A stretch of 64,000 bases of DNA, taken from NCBI RefSeq assembly GCF_001651875.1, contig NZ_LNQB01000073.1, positions 124,001-188,000 on the forward strand. Reading direction: 5' to 3'. The position numbers and the translations under genes are program-made. This DNA is from Sinorhizobium saheli (GTDB lineage: Bacteria > Pseudomonadota > Alphaproteobacteria > Rhizobiales > Rhizobiaceae). Within the stretch, counting starts at the first letter, position 1; each line of letters starts with the position of its first letter. Below are positions 52,998 through 62,171 of this stretch, in pieces. The notes beneath the pieces are model-generated. The model ran no database searches and was not told the DNA's origin. It was given only the letters and a program-made list of their open reading frames with translations.

Positions 52998-53450
52998 TCA
53001 GGACCTGAGAACCCGGTCCAGCTTTTCCTTTTCCTCGTCCGAAAGCGGCGCACCCGCGGGCCGCGCGCCGCGCCGCCGCGCCGCGACGATGAGCGTGACG
53101 GTGCCGATGACGAGCAGCATGACCGGCATGCCCCAAAGGATCAGCGTCTTCATCTCGAAGCGGGGCTTCAGGAGCACGAACTCGCCATAGCGCGAAACGA
53201 CATAGGAGATGACCGCCTCGTCGCTGTCGCCCGCCGACAGGCGCTCGCGCACCAGCACCCGGAGATCCTTGGCGAGTTCGGCATTGGAATCGTCGATCGA
53301 CTGGTTCTGGCAGACCATGCAGCGAAGCTGGGCCGAAATCGCCCGGGCACGCGCCTCGAGCGCCGGATCGGCGAGCACCTCGTCGGGATCGACCGCCAGG
53401 GCCGGCACGGCGGCAAGGATGAGGAAGAGCGCCAGGAGAACGCGGATCAT
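52998..53450 (-). CDS. cycL: Cytochrome c maturation protein CcmH/CycL
   Basis: A 150-residue periplasmic, membrane-anchored thiol protein. A signal segment spans 1-19, the redox motif [15 protein letters not shown] lies near 42-56 (CxxC that reduces apocytochrome c heme-binding cysteines), and a C-terminal membrane helix near 104-124. It is the last gene of cycHJKL; its ATG overlaps the cycK stop by 4 bp. Confidence 0.95.
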   Translation of the reverse strand: MIRVLLALFLILAAVPALAVDPDEVLADPALEARARAISAQLRCMVCQNQSIDDSNAELAKDLRVLVRERLSAGDSDEAVISYVVSRYGEFVLLKPRFEMKTLILWGMPVMLLVIGTVTLIVAARRRGARPAGAPLSDEEKEKLDRVLRS

Positions 53451-55432
53451 TCGGCCGCTCCCGTGGCGAGCACCGCTTTCCTTGCGCGGGACGGCGCCCC
53501 GACGCGCAAACGACGGTCGCTGAGCGAAACGATGCCGCCGGCCATCATGACGAGCGCGCCGCCCCAGATGCAGAGGATCAACGGTTTCCACCAGATGCGC
53601 ACGACGATGCCGCCGCCGGCCATCTGGTCGCCCAGCGAGACATAGAGCTGGCTGAGCCCGAAGGTCCGGATCCCGGCTTCCGTCGTCGGCATCCGGCGCG
53701 CCGGATAGAGCCGTTTCGACGACCAGATCTCGGTCACCGCGACGCCGCCGCGGCTGACGGTGAAATGGCCCCTCTCCTCGGTGTAGTTCGGCCCGCGCCC
53801 CTGGCGCATGCCGTCGAAGCGCAGGCTGTACCGGCCCACGTCGATCATCGCTCCGGGCTTCATCTCGGCAACCACCTCCGTCTGGAAGGCCGTCACGGTG
53901 ACGATGCCGATCAGCGTGATGCCGAGGCCGATATGGGCGAGCGCCGTGCCGAAGGCCGAACGCGGCAGACCCGTGAGCCGCCTCCAGGCGACACCGCCGG
54001 CCACCTTGCCGAGCCCCGAGCGCAGGACGAGGTCGGTAAGCGCACCCAGGATCAGATAGGCGCCGAGGCCGATGCCGAGCGGCGCGAGAACCGGGCCGCC
54101 ATTGGCCGCATAGTAACAGGTCGCGGCGACGACGAGCCCGATGGCGGCGGCTGCGAAAAGGCGTTGTGCCGCACCCGCCAGATCGCCGCGCTTCCAGGCG
54201 AGCAGCGGCCCGAAGGGAACGACGGCGATGAGCGGCAGCATCAGCAGGCCGAAGGTCATGTTGAAGAACGGCGCGCCGACCGAGATCTTGTCGCCGGTCA
54301 GCGCTTCGAGCAGCAGCGGATAGAGCGTCCCGGTGAGCACCGTCGCCGTCGCCGTCGTCAGGATCAGATTGTTCAGGACGAGCGCGCCCTCGCGCGAGAT
54401 CGGCGCGAATATGCCGCCGGCCTTGAGGTGCGACGCGCGGAGGGCGAAGAGCGAAAAGGCGCCGCCGATGAAGATCACCAGGATGGCGAGAATGAACACG
54501 CCGCGCGTCGGGTCGGTTGCGAAGGCATGGACCGAGGTCAGCACGCCCGAGCGCACCAGGAAAGTGCCGAGCAGCGACAGCGAGAAGGTCAGGATGGCAA
54601 GCAGCACCGTCCAGATCTTCAGTGCCTCGCGTTTCTCCATCACCAGCGCCGAGTGCAGGAGCGCGGTGCCGGCAAGCCAGGGCATGAAGGAGGCATTCTC
54701 GACCGGATCCCAGAACCACCAGCCGCCCCAGCCGAGCTCGTAATAGGCCCAGTAGGAGCCCATAGCGATGCCCGCGGTGAGGCATGTCCAGGCCGCAAGC
54801 GTCCAGGGCCTGACCCAGCGCGCCCAGGCCGCGTCGATCCTCCCCTCGATCAGAGCCGCGACCGCGAAGGAGAAGCAGACGGAGAAGCCGACATAGCCGA
54901 GATAGAGCAAGGGCGGGTGGATGGAGAGGCCGATGTCCTGAAGGACGGGATTGAGGTCCTTGCCCTCGCCCGGTGCCGGTATCAGGCGCGCGAAGGGATT
55001 GGAGGTGAGCAGGATGAAGAGGGCGAAGGCGCCGGCGATCCAGGCCTGCACCGCAAGCACCGTCGCCTTCAGCGTCTCGGGCAGGCTGCGGCCGAAAAGC
55101 GAAACGAGCGCGGAGAAGAAGACTAGGATCAGGAGCCAGAGGAGCATCGAGCCCTCGTGGTTTCCCCACACGCCGGTCATCTTGTAGATCAGCGGCTTCA
55201 GGGAATGCGAATTCTCCCAGACGTTCCTGACCGAAAAGTCGGAGGTCACGTAGGCGAAGGTGAGGACGGCGAAGGAGAAGGCGACGAGCAGGAAGCAAAC
55301 GACGGCAGCGCTTGAGGCCAGTTCCATCAAGGCGCGGTCGCCGCGCGTGACCCCTGCGATCGGCAGCCACGCCTGGATGATCGCCGTCGCCAGCGCCAGC
55401 ACCAGCGCATAGTGGCCGAGTTCTATGATCAC
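53447..55432 (-). CDS. cycK: Heme lyase CcmF/CycK
   Basis: A 661-residue membrane protein with about fifteen helices that joins heme to apocytochrome c. The WWD motif [20 protein letters not shown] near 233-252 binds heme, and [16 protein letters not shown] near 89-104 is another family block. The start is GTG at 55432, overlapping the cycJ stop (GTGA), so translation is coupled. Confidence 0.95.
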   Translation of the reverse strand: MIIELGHYALVLALATAIIQAWLPIAGVTRGDRALMELASSAAVVCFLLVAFSFAVLTFAYVTSDFSVRNVWENSHSLKPLIYKMTGVWGNHEGSMLLWLLILVFFSALVSLFGRSLPETLKATVLAVQAWIAGAFALFILLTSNPFARLIPAPGEGKDLNPVLQDIGLSIHPPLLYLGYVGFSVCFSFAVAALIEGRIDAAWARWVRPWTLAAWTCLTAGIAMGSYWAYYELGWGGWWFWDPVENASFMPWLAGTALLHSALVMEKREALKIWTVLLAILTFSLSLLGTFLVRSGVLTSVHAFATDPTRGVFILAILVIFIGGAFSLFALRASHLKAGGIFAPISREGALVLNNLILTTATATVLTGTLYPLLLEALTGDKISVGAPFFNMTFGLLMLPLIAVVPFGPLLAWKRGDLAGAAQRLFAAAAIGLVVAATCYYAANGGPVLAPLGIGLGAYLILGALTDLVLRSGLGKVAGGVAWRRLTGLPRSAFGTALAHIGLGITLIGIVTVTAFQTEVVAEMKPGAMIDVGRYSLRFDGMRQGRGPNYTEERGHFTVSRGGVAVTEIWSSKRLYPARRMPTTEAGIRTFGLSQLYVSLGDQMAGGGIVVRIWWKPLILCIWGGALVMMAGGIVSLSDRRLRVGAPSRARKAVLATGAAE

Positions 55433-55881
55433 CGGATGTTTTCCTTCCCGCCGAGTGTAACGCCCTGCGCCTTCAAGCGATCCGCGACATCCTTCGGCAT
55501 GTAGGTTTCGTCATGCTTGGCAAGCACCGTGTCGGCAACGAAAACCGGGCTGCCGGCGGCGAATGCACCCTCGGCCACCACGCCCTGGCCCTCGCGAAAG
55601 AGATCGGGCAGGATGCCCGTATAGGTCACGGATACCGTCGCCAGCGTGTCAGTCACGTTGAAGGTGACGGTCCTTCCCTCGCCCCGCTTGACGGAACCGG
55701 TCTCGACCAGACCGCCGAGGCGGATGCGCGTTCCGGGCGCGACGCTGGCCTTGGCGAGGTCGCCCGGCACGTAGAAATAGGCAACCGCCTGGCTGAAGGC
55801 GAACATCACCAGCAACACCGCGGCCGTCAGGAACCCGACGCCCCCGCCGATGATCGCCAACCGCTTCTGCTTACGCGTCAT
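55429..55881 (-). CDS. cycJ: Heme chaperone CcmE/CycJ
   Basis: A 150-residue membrane-anchored periplasmic protein that carries heme covalently. An N-terminal helix lies near 8-32, a beta-barrel OB-fold follows, and AKHDETYMP near 120-128 contains the heme-binding histidine and the flexible tyrosine. It overlaps cycH upstream and cycK downstream by 4 bp each. Confidence 0.95.
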   Translation of the reverse strand: MTRKQKRLAIIGGGVGFLTAAVLLVMFAFSQAVAYFYVPGDLAKASVAPGTRIRLGGLVETGSVKRGEGRTVTFNVTDTLATVSVTYTGILPDLFREGQGVVAEGAFAAGSPVFVADTVLAKHDETYMPKDVADRLKAQGVTLGGKENIR

Positions 55882-57023
55882 TTTTCCTCTCCGCTTGCGT
55901 CGATGCCGAGTTCGCGGCCCAACGCCAGCAATTGTTTTCCCTCGTCACCGGTCGCCGGAAAGGCCTTCAATCCCTCCCGTAACGCCTCTTCGGCCTTGTC
56001 TCGTTGATCGAGCACAACATAGGAACGGATGAGACGCGTCCAGCCCTCGAAGTTCGCTGGGTCTTCCTTCAACCGGCTCGATAGGCTCTCGACCATGCCG
56101 CGGATCATCGCCTGCCGGTCGCCCGCGCCCATCTCGTCGGCGGCGGCGATATCCTTGGATGTCGGATTTCCGGGGGCGGCCCCAGCGGCGTCCGGCGGGG
56201 GGCCGCCGAGCTCGGCGATATGCCGGTTGACGAACGGCATCCAGGTCGCGTCCGCCGGCGACTTGCCGGCGAGCTTGCGGAACGCCGCGAGCGCCTCCGC
56301 CCGCTTGCCCTCCTGCCTCAGACCGAGCGCCAGGTAGAACTCGGAGCGCGGATCGTCGGAATCGAGGGCAAGTGCCTTCTCCAAGGCGCTCTGGGCCTCC
56401 GCCGTCACGAGGCCGCCGGACTGCACCACCAGGGCCTCGGCGTAACCGCCCAGTCTCGCCGGCGTCGGTCCCATGAGCCGGATCGCGCGGTCATAGGCGT
56501 CCACGGCGTCGTCCACGCGGCCACTGCGCATATAGATCGGCGCCAGCAGATCCCAGCCCGCCCCGTCTCCCGGATTGAGCGCCAGGCGATTTTCCGCGTT
56601 TGCGATCAGGATGTTGATGTCGTCACCGGGGCTGGCGAGCCGCGCCGCCAGCGGCTGCGCCGGGACGCCCGGGCTGCCCGTCATCAGGTAAAGACCGACG
56701 CCTATCGCCGGAAGACAAAGAAAGATGAAAGCCTGGGCATGCCGGCTCGACAGCAACCGCTTCGGCGCACTCTGCCCGGCGGTCGCATCGGCAGCGCTGG
56801 CGGCGAGCAGCCGGCGGGCGATCTCGGCCCTGGCGAGTTCCGCCTCCTCGCCGCCGATCAGGCCGGCTTCGCGATCCCGCGCCAGTTCGTCGAGCTGATC
56901 GCGATAGACCTCGATGTCATGGCTATGGGGCGACGGCAGCGGCACTGCGGCCCGCATGAGCGGCAGGACGAGCACGGCTGCGACAGCCGCCGTCAGGATG
57001 GCGACGAGGATCCAGAACAACAT
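55878..57023 (-). CDS. cycH: Cytochrome c maturation TPR protein CcmI/CycH
   Basis: A 381-residue membrane protein that delivers apocytochrome c to the lyase. There are two N-terminal helices (about 2-24 and 95-115) with [15 protein letters not shown] between them, then periplasmic TPR repeats ([20 protein letters not shown] near 159-178; [20 protein letters not shown] near 222-241). It is the first gene of cycHJKL; 196 bp separate it from the lipoprotein gene upstream. Confidence 0.93.
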   Translation of the reverse strand: MLFWILVAILTAAVAAVLVLPLMRAAVPLPSPHSHDIEVYRDQLDELARDREAGLIGGEEAELARAEIARRLLAASAADATAGQSAPKRLLSSRHAQAFIFLCLPAIGVGLYLMTGSPGVPAQPLAARLASPGDDINILIANAENRLALNPGDGAGWDLLAPIYMRSGRVDDAVDAYDRAIRLMGPTPARLGGYAEALVVQSGGLVTAEAQSALEKALALDSDDPRSEFYLALGLRQEGKRAEALAAFRKLAGKSPADATWMPFVNRHIAELGGPPPDAAGAAPGNPTSKDIAAADEMGAGDRQAMIRGMVESLSSRLKEDPANFEGWTRLIRSYVVLDQRDKAEEALREGLKAFPATGDEGKQLLALGRELGIDASGEEK

Positions 57024-57219
57024 GGAGGGGAAATACTATGAGGCCCGCGCCATTCCAACTCGAAAACCGGAAATGACGGATATTTGAGGCGTTTCGCCGC
57101 AAGACAGGCCCGCATCGCCGGGCACGGCGCGCCCTTTGCCGGCACACCGGTGCCACGACGGGATTTCAGAACGTTTCGGCGGGCCCTGCAAGGTTGCCGC
57201 CGTCCGGGGCGCCGTCCGC

Positions 57220-57687
57220 TCAGGTGAGCGGCGACCAGCTTCCGTCGGCGTTGCGGCAGGCCGCTCCCCGCGCGGTCGTCGCCTCACCCTTCACGGTAAC
57301 GGTGTGGCTGTACTGGCGGCAGTTCTGAGATCCGACCTGGTAAGGGGCGGCCGCGACGACGGAACCGCTGACGTTATGGCCCTCCCAGGCAACCGGCTGG
57401 CCGCCGGGTGCCGCCTCGAGCGCACGATACTCCGCTTCCAGTGCCCGCTGCCGGTCCGACTTGCTGAGATCGATGGCGCCAAGGCGCGCAATGACACCGC
57501 CCTGCAGGGCTTCGATATAGGTCGCCGACGAGGCTCCGCGCGTCGAGGCCCCGCCAAGACCGGCGATCGCAGTGCCGCGGGAGCCGGTTGAGGTCGTGCC
57601 GCAGCCGGCGAGGAGCACGGCCGAAGCCACCACCGCGATCCTTCCGCCTGATGCGAAGGCCCGCGCCATTTCTGCGTAATTCCTCAT
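57220..57687 (-). CDS. Surface-antigen-like outer-membrane lipoprotein (RT0821/Lpp0805 type)
   Basis: A protein of about 155 residues with a lipobox LLAGC near 25-29, so it should be lipidated. The glycine/serine/threonine-rich linker leads to a C-terminal domain (VAWEGHNVSGSVVAAAPYQV, NCRQYSHTVTVKGEATTARG, CRNADGSW) that matches the 17-kDa/RT0821 surface-antigen family. An in-frame ATG at 57669 gives a shorter signal. It precedes cycH on the same strand but is probably separate. Confidence 0.75.
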   Translation of the reverse strand: MRNYAEMARAFASGGRIAVVASAVLLAGCGTTSTGSRGTAIAGLGGASTRGASSATYIEALQGGVIARLGAIDLSKSDRQRALEAEYRALEAAPGGQPVAWEGHNVSGSVVAAAPYQVGSQNCRQYSHTVTVKGEATTARGAACRNADGSWSPLT

Positions 57688-57912
57688 GATACGCGACTAC
57701 TCAAATCCTTATTGACCGGGCGCCGCGCGGCCTTCCGGGATATCCCGTCGGCACGGCGGCTCCTCTCGGTTTTCTTTTTGCACCCTCCGCTGGTTGAGGC
57801 AACCGCCCCTTGGCGGCGTCGGTATTTTTGAGTTCGTGGTGTGACCGGCGGATCACGTTGTCCCGTTTCAGGCCGGTGCCGGCATCGTCACGAAGCACCC
57901 CCGCCGCCCGCC

Positions 57913-59298
57913 TCAGACCGCAGCCGGAAGGACGAGCCTCGCCCTGAGCCCGCCCTCGTCGCGCCGGCTGAGCTCCACGGTGCCCTGGTATTCTCCGACA
58001 ATCTCGCTGACGATCGACAGGCCGAGCCCGGTACCGGGCTTGCTTTCATCGAGCCGCTTGCCGCGCTTCATCGCGAGCGCGATCTGGTCGGGATCGAGCC
58101 CCGGCCCGTCATCGTCGATCTCGAGCACGATCCATTGCCGGCCGGGTTCCTTGCCGCGCGTGTCGTCCGGCGCCGGCCGCACGTTCAGCGAGACGTGGTC
58201 ACGCGCGTGGCGCGCAGCGTTCTCGAGCAGGTTGCCCACCGTTTCCTCGACGTCCTGCTGCTCCATCGCCAGTATCAGCCCCGGCGGATCGATCGACAGG
58301 CTGAACTCTCTTTCGGGATTGAGCCGCCGCAATACCCGGACGATCCGCTCCAGCGCCGGCTGCGCCTCGGTCCTCGCCAGGATCGAGCCGCGCTGGGCGG
58401 CGATCCGGGCGCGGCTCAGATAGGATTGCACCTGCGTCTGCATGGCATCCGCCTGCGCCCTGATCAGTTCGCCATGCGGCACTTCCAGGACGCGCGCCTC
58501 GTTGAGCAGCACCGCGATCGGCGTCTTCAGCGAGTGCGCGAGATTGCCGACCTGCATGCGCGCGCGTTCGACGATGCGGCGGTTGCTGTCGATCAGCGCG
58601 TTCACCTCGTTGGCGAGCGGCTGGATCTCGCGCGGGAACGCGCCGTCGAGCCGCTCGCTCTCGCCGGTGCGGATCTTCTCGAGCGACCGGCGCACCTGGT
58701 CGAGCGGCTTCAGGCCGAACAGGATGGTCAACGCATTCACGCCGAGGCCGCCGATCCCGAAGATCGAAAGCGCGATCGTCAGATTGCGGGTGAAGCGATC
58801 GATGTCCGCCTCGAGCACGTCACGATTACCGGCGACACGAAAGCGGGCGGTATGGCCCTGGATGTCCAGCACGACCTCGGTTTCGGCCACCTCGACTTCG
58901 TTTCCGAACGGATCCTTGGTCGTGTAGAAGCGCTCGTAGCGGATGTCGAAGGGGACCTCGTCGACACTGGCGATCGGCAGTTTCGCCGTGCCGAGCGACG
59001 TCGATATCAACGGCTGCGTTTCGAATTCGCCGATCGGCTCGACGATCCAGTACCAGCCGGTCTGCGGCTGCGAAAAGCGCAGGTCGCCAAGTTGGGGGCT
59101 GCCGGACAGGGCGGCCTTGTCGTCGACCGAGATCGAGTTGATGACGTTGTAGAGCTGCGCCCGCAGGAGATCCTGGAAGCCGCGTTCCGAACCCTGCCGG
59201 TAAAGCGCCGAGATCACCACGCCGATGACGACGAGGGCAACGACGGCCCAGACGGTCGAAACCGCGAGAACGCGCGCCGTGAGGGATCTAATGGCCAT
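57913..59298 (-). CDS. feuQ: Sensor histidine kinase FeuQ
   Basis: A 461-residue inner-membrane kinase of the PhoQ-like group. Helices lie near 10-33 and 172-194, with a periplasmic sensor of about 140 residues. The H-box reads MQVGNLAHSLKTPIAVLLNE near 249-268 (HSLKTP, typical of PhoQ/FeuQ), followed by NLLENAARHA, DDDGPGLD and GTGLGLSIV boxes. It overlaps feuP by 11 bp. In S. meliloti FeuPQ controls ndvA and other genes for cyclic glucan export and symbiosis. Confidence 0.8.
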   Translation of the reverse strand: MAIRSLTARVLAVSTVWAVVALVVIGVVISALYRQGSERGFQDLLRAQLYNVINSISVDDKAALSGSPQLGDLRFSQPQTGWYWIVEPIGEFETQPLISTSLGTAKLPIASVDEVPFDIRYERFYTTKDPFGNEVEVAETEVVLDIQGHTARFRVAGNRDVLEADIDRFTRNLTIALSIFGIGGLGVNALTILFGLKPLDQVRRSLEKIRTGESERLDGAFPREIQPLANEVNALIDSNRRIVERARMQVGNLAHSLKTPIAVLLNEARVLEVPHGELIRAQADAMQTQVQSYLSRARIAAQRGSILARTEAQPALERIVRVLRRLNPEREFSLSIDPPGLILAMEQQDVEETVGNLLENAARHARDHVSLNVRPAPDDTRGKEPGRQWIVLEIDDDGPGLDPDQIALAMKRGKRLDESKPGTGLGLSIVSEIVGEYQGTVELSRRDEGGLRARLVLPAAV

Positions 59299-59959
59299 TG
59301 CCTGGTGCTTGCATGCGATATCCGAGACCGCGCACCGTCTCGATCAGGTCATTGCCGATCTTCTTGCGGAGCCGGCCGATGAAGACCTCGATCGTATTGG
59401 AATCTCGGTCGAAGTCCTGATCATACATGTGCTCGACCAGTTCGGTGCGCGAAACCACCTGCCCCATATGGTGCATGAGATAGGAGAGCAGGCGGAACTC
59501 GTGCGAGGTGAGCTTCAGCGCCACGCCGCCGACCGTCGCCTTGGAGCCCTTGGTATCGAGGCGCACGGGCCCGCAGACGATCTCGGAGCTTGCATGGCCT
59601 GCCGCGCGGCGGATCAGCGCCCGGATGCGGGCGAGCACCTCCTCGACATGGAAGGGCTTGGCCACGTAGTCGTCGGCACCGGCGTCGATGCCTGCTACCT
59701 TGTCGCTCCAGCGGTCGCGCGCCGTCAGGATCAGGACCGGCATCGTCTTGCCGTCGGCGCGCCACTTTTCGAGCACGGTGATGCCGTCCATTTCGGGAAG
59801 GCCGATATCGAGGACCACCGCGTCATAGGGCTCCGCGTCGCCGAGATAATGACCTTCCTCGCCGTCAAAGGCCTGGTCGACGACATAGCCGGCTTCCTTC
59901 AACGCCTCGGCCAGTTGCCGGTTCAGATTGGCGTCGTCCTCGACTATCAGAATGCGCAT
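59288..59959 (-). CDS. feuP: Response regulator FeuP
   Basis: A 223-residue OmpR/PhoB-type regulator. EDDAN near 7-11, phosphoacceptor aspartate in VVLDIGLPEMDG near 48-59 and KPFHVEEVL near 101-109 form the receiver. TSHEFRLLSYLMHHMGQVVS near 152-171 is the winged helix. The start MRILIVEDD at 59959 is the family start; a longer open frame is spurious. It lies 44 bp after feuN and overlaps feuQ. Confidence 0.82.
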   Translation of the reverse strand: MRILIVEDDANLNRQLAEALKEAGYVVDQAFDGEEGHYLGDAEPYDAVVLDIGLPEMDGITVLEKWRADGKTMPVLILTARDRWSDKVAGIDAGADDYVAKPFHVEEVLARIRALIRRAAGHASSEIVCGPVRLDTKGSKATVGGVALKLTSHEFRLLSYLMHHMGQVVSRTELVEHMYDQDFDRDSNTIEVFIGRLRKKIGNDLIETVRGLGYRMQAPGNGH

Positions 59960-60003
59960 CTCTTGCTTACGTCCCTTCGCTGATGGGCCACGTCTCGAGC
60001 GGC

Positions 60004-60255
60004 CTACATCGGCACCTTCACCGTCACCTTCTTCGGCCGGCCGCCATTGCCCGGGATTAGCACGGTTATAACGCACTGACCATCGCCCGTCGGCCGGGCC
60101 GAGAGCAGTTCGCCGCCCGTTTCGGCCACGACCTGGGCTGCGGCAGCGCTGCAATCGCCAGCCGCGCGCAGGACAACCGGAGGCACGTCGACGGCAGGCC
60201 GAGAGGAGCCCGCGAGGCCAGCGGCAAGCGCGGCTATGGTCAGAAATGAGGACAT
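60004..60255 (-). CDS. feuN: Small periplasmic two-component modulator FeuN
   Basis: An 83-residue protein with a signal peptide (MSSFLTIAALAAGLAGSS). The mature part holds two cysteines (GDCSAAAAQVV and DGQCVITVLIP) likely to pair, and a basic end (GGRPKKVTVKVPM). In S. meliloti, FeuN is a small periplasmic protein encoded just before feuP that restrains FeuQ signalling; size, export and position all fit. It shares no large domain family. Confidence 0.75.
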   Translation of the reverse strand: MSSFLTIAALAAGLAGSSRPAVDVPPVVLRAAGDCSAAAAQVVAETGGELLSARPTGDGQCVITVLIPGNGGRPKKVTVKVPM

Positions 60256-60578
60256 GAACGCACTTTCGACTTGGGAAGCACTATGGCAAAATCATTAACC
60301 GATACAGGCTGAATGGCAAATGAATGTCGGCTCGCGGAACGGCGGGAGCCGGCACGACGTCGAATGCCTCAACCATTCACGAAAGCCACCACAGATTGCA
60401 GGGTCGAAGCGTTGCGCCGCGACCCGCGGTTTCACGTCGGCAAAAGGCCGGCCGCCTGTCGGGCCAGAGGCTACAATGTCGTGACGGACCACGATCTCGA
60501 CGGGCCCGAGCCTGATGCTCGCGCTCCCCTCAACTGTCGCTTCAACTTTGAAGAATTTGCGAATCCTTGGAGTCGCTT

Positions 60579-60640
60579 AGAGCATTTTGCAGTCAGGTAA
60601 AATCACCTGACGTCGCACGAATGCGGCAAAGCAAACAGAG
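60579..60640. repeat. Dispersed palindromic repeat, copy 4
   Basis: AGCATTTTGCAGTCAGG at the start and GTCAGGTA-N4-CACCTGAC core (one mismatch), then GTCGCACGAATGCGGCAAA. Same orientation as copy 3. Unlike the other three it lies in a divergent gap. Confidence 0.75.
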
Positions 60641-60835
60641 AAGCATCTCTTCGGGAAGAGAGTCTGATTCCAGAACTCGCGCGTCGATCGAGGTACGGTG
60701 CTGCCTTGCCTTATCGCCTTCAAAGTTGTCGCCCTTTTGGCCTTCTCCCTCCCGATTCCATTCGGTCACGAGCCACCGCGGCCGCAGCCCGGCTATGGCG
60801 CTGCGAAGCTCGACACACCCCTGTGGATCGCGCGA

Positions 60836-60890
60836 AAATTAATCGATTTAAATATTCTTCAATCGTTTAAATCATTTAACCCACTGATTT
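60836..60890. repeat. AT-rich block with repeated ATCG(A)TTTAAAT units
   Basis: AATCGATTTAAAT and AATCGTTTAAAT occur 13 bp apart (unit starts at about 60840 and 60863), followed by ATTTAACC. The AT content is far above the surroundings. It lies 60-110 bp before a small gene, so it may be a promoter or binding region. Confidence 0.5.
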
Positions 60891-60952
60891 ACAAAGCCTT
60901 TGCCCTGTGAAATGGTCCTGCGCATTCCAACCGTCTTACTCAGGAGGAACGG

Positions 60953-61093
60953 ATGCAGACATTCGCGAACAAGCCGCCCGTATTGCCGCAATCCAGGATT
61001 CCACAGTCGCTGCTCGACCGCTTCGAGAACGAGTGGCGCGAAATGCGCACGGCCGGCGAAGCTGCGCAGAAACCCGTTCCGCCCGCAGAGTAA
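60953..61093 (+). CDS. Small hypothetical protein
   Basis: A 46-residue soluble ORF starting MQTFANKPPVLPQSR, with an acidic/basic helix LDRFENEWREMRTAGEAAQK near 21-40. A perfect AGGAGG lies five bases before the ATG, and a strong terminator follows 46 bp after the stop, so it looks like a complete single-gene unit. No family is recognised. Confidence 0.65.
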   Translation: MQTFANKPPVLPQSRIPQSLLDRFENEWREMRTAGEAAQKPVPPAE

Positions 61094-61139
61094 GCCTCCC
61101 GGCGAAGCTCGTCAGGACCATCCGATTTTTCGAGGATGA

Positions 61140-61180
61140 AACCCTCCGGCCGCCCCGGTGGCGGCCGGAGGGTTTTTTGC
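61140..61180 (+). terminator. Rho-independent terminator
   Basis: ACCCTCCGGCCGCC - 4-5 base loop - GGCGGCCGGAGGGT followed by six T. It ends the transcript of the small gene at 60953. Confidence 0.95.
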
Positions 61181-61210
61181 CAATCGGCATTTCCGTGCTA
61201 CTCTTTTCGC

Positions 61211-61546
61211 ATGCTGAGCGAAGAGATCGAAAAGCTGGCGCTGAGTCTGCCTGGGACTCAGGAAAATGCCCATTTCGGAACGCGGGATTTCCGTGTGGGC
61301 AAGCGCATCTTCATGACCCTCCCCGAGGCGGGTCGTGCGGTCTTCAAGTTCACACCCGAACAGCAGCGCATGCTCTTGGAAACGGAGCCCAGCGTCTGCG
61401 CCGCCGTTCCGGGCGGCTGGGGCGCACGCGGTTGGACCTCCTTCTATTTCGTCGACGCCGACGAGGAGCTCATTCGCGAATCTTTGGAGACCGCCTGGCG
61501 CAACGCCGCGCCGAAGAGCCTCGTCAAGAAGAACGGTCGTCACTGA
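61211..61546 (+). CDS. MmcQ/YjbR-family protein
   Basis: A 111-residue protein of the YjbR fold (cyclic dimeric double-wing DNA-binding-like domain). LSLPGTQENAHFGTRDFRVG near 11-30, FKFTPEQQRMLL near 47-58 and PGGWGARGWTSFYFVDAD near 69-86 are family blocks. The ATG at 61211 begins 34 bp after the terminator. Role unknown. It converges with the UPF0260 gene. Confidence 0.85.
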   Translation: MLSEEIEKLALSLPGTQENAHFGTRDFRVGKRIFMTLPEAGRAVFKFTPEQQRMLLETEPSVCAAVPGGWGARGWTSFYFVDADEELIRESLETAWRNAAPKSLVKKNGRH

Positions 61547-61564
61547 CCGTCACGCCGAGCCGGC

Positions 61565-62032
61565 CTATTCCGCCGGCTCCGTCCCCACCTCGAGCGGCCA
61601 TGTCACCAGATAGTCCTCGTAGTCCTCGAGATCGATGCCGTCCTCGGCGACGGTGCGTCCGCGCACCGATATGCCGGCCGCATGCACTGTCTCGGGGTCG
61701 CCGGAGACGAGCGGATGCCACCAATAGAGGTCTCGGCCCTCGGCGATCAGGCGATAGCCGCAGGTCGGCGGCAGCCAGGTGATCTCGCGCACCGCCTCGG
61801 GCGTAAGCTGGATGCAGTCCGGCACCGTCGCCTGGCGATTGTCGTAGTCCCTGCAGCGGCAGCTCTCGCCGTCGAGCAGCGTGCAGCGGATCGAGGTCCA
61901 GGCGATCTCTCCGGTGTCCCAATCCTCAAGCTTGTTGAGGCAACAGAGCCCGCAGCCGTCGCAGATGCTCTCCCACTCGGCGTTGGTCATCTCGTCGAGC
62001 GTCTTCGTCTTCCAGAAAGGCATTTCGCCCAT
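61565..62032 (-). CDS. UPF0260 (YcgN-like) cysteine-cluster protein
   Basis: A 155-residue protein with many cysteines arranged as in the YkgJ/YcgN family: [15 protein letters not shown] near 23-37, [15 protein letters not shown] near 49-63 and PDCIQLTP near 71-78. They are likely to hold zinc or an iron-sulfur cluster. The ATG at 62032 gives MGEMPFWK, matching homologues. Function unknown. It is divergent from the penicillin-binding protein. Confidence 0.88.
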   Translation of the reverse strand: MGEMPFWKTKTLDEMTNAEWESICDGCGLCCLNKLEDWDTGEIAWTSIRCTLLDGESCRCRDYDNRQATVPDCIQLTPEAVREITWLPPTCGYRLIAEGRDLYWWHPLVSGDPETVHAAGISVRGRTVAEDGIDLEDYEDYLVTWPLEVGTEPAE

Positions 62033-62171
62033 GCGTCACACTTTTTTTATTTCCACGCCAAGGTGGAAACTTCTCAGAAAATTGCCGGTTTTTTAAGGCC
62101 GATGGCACGATATGCAAGTAGATTGGATTTTCGCGCCATGCAAATATCGTCATGGGCAGAACCGTCGGGAT

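Larger units (their letters stand above)
60256..60952. other. Divergent intergenic region with a repeat and AT-rich block
   Basis: About 700 bp. It contains palindromic repeat copy 4 (60579-60640) and, at 60836-60890, an AT-rich block. The open frames at 60313-60900 lack signals and are not called. Confidence 0.5.

Noticed and set aside
57841-59382. 513-residue open frame antisense to feuQ
   Set aside because: Shadow of feuQ. It also begins in the lipoprotein upstream region without a ribosome-binding site.
60567-60910. Short open frames in the gap after feuN
   Set aside because: They cross a dispersed repeat, lack ribosome-binding sites and resemble no protein.
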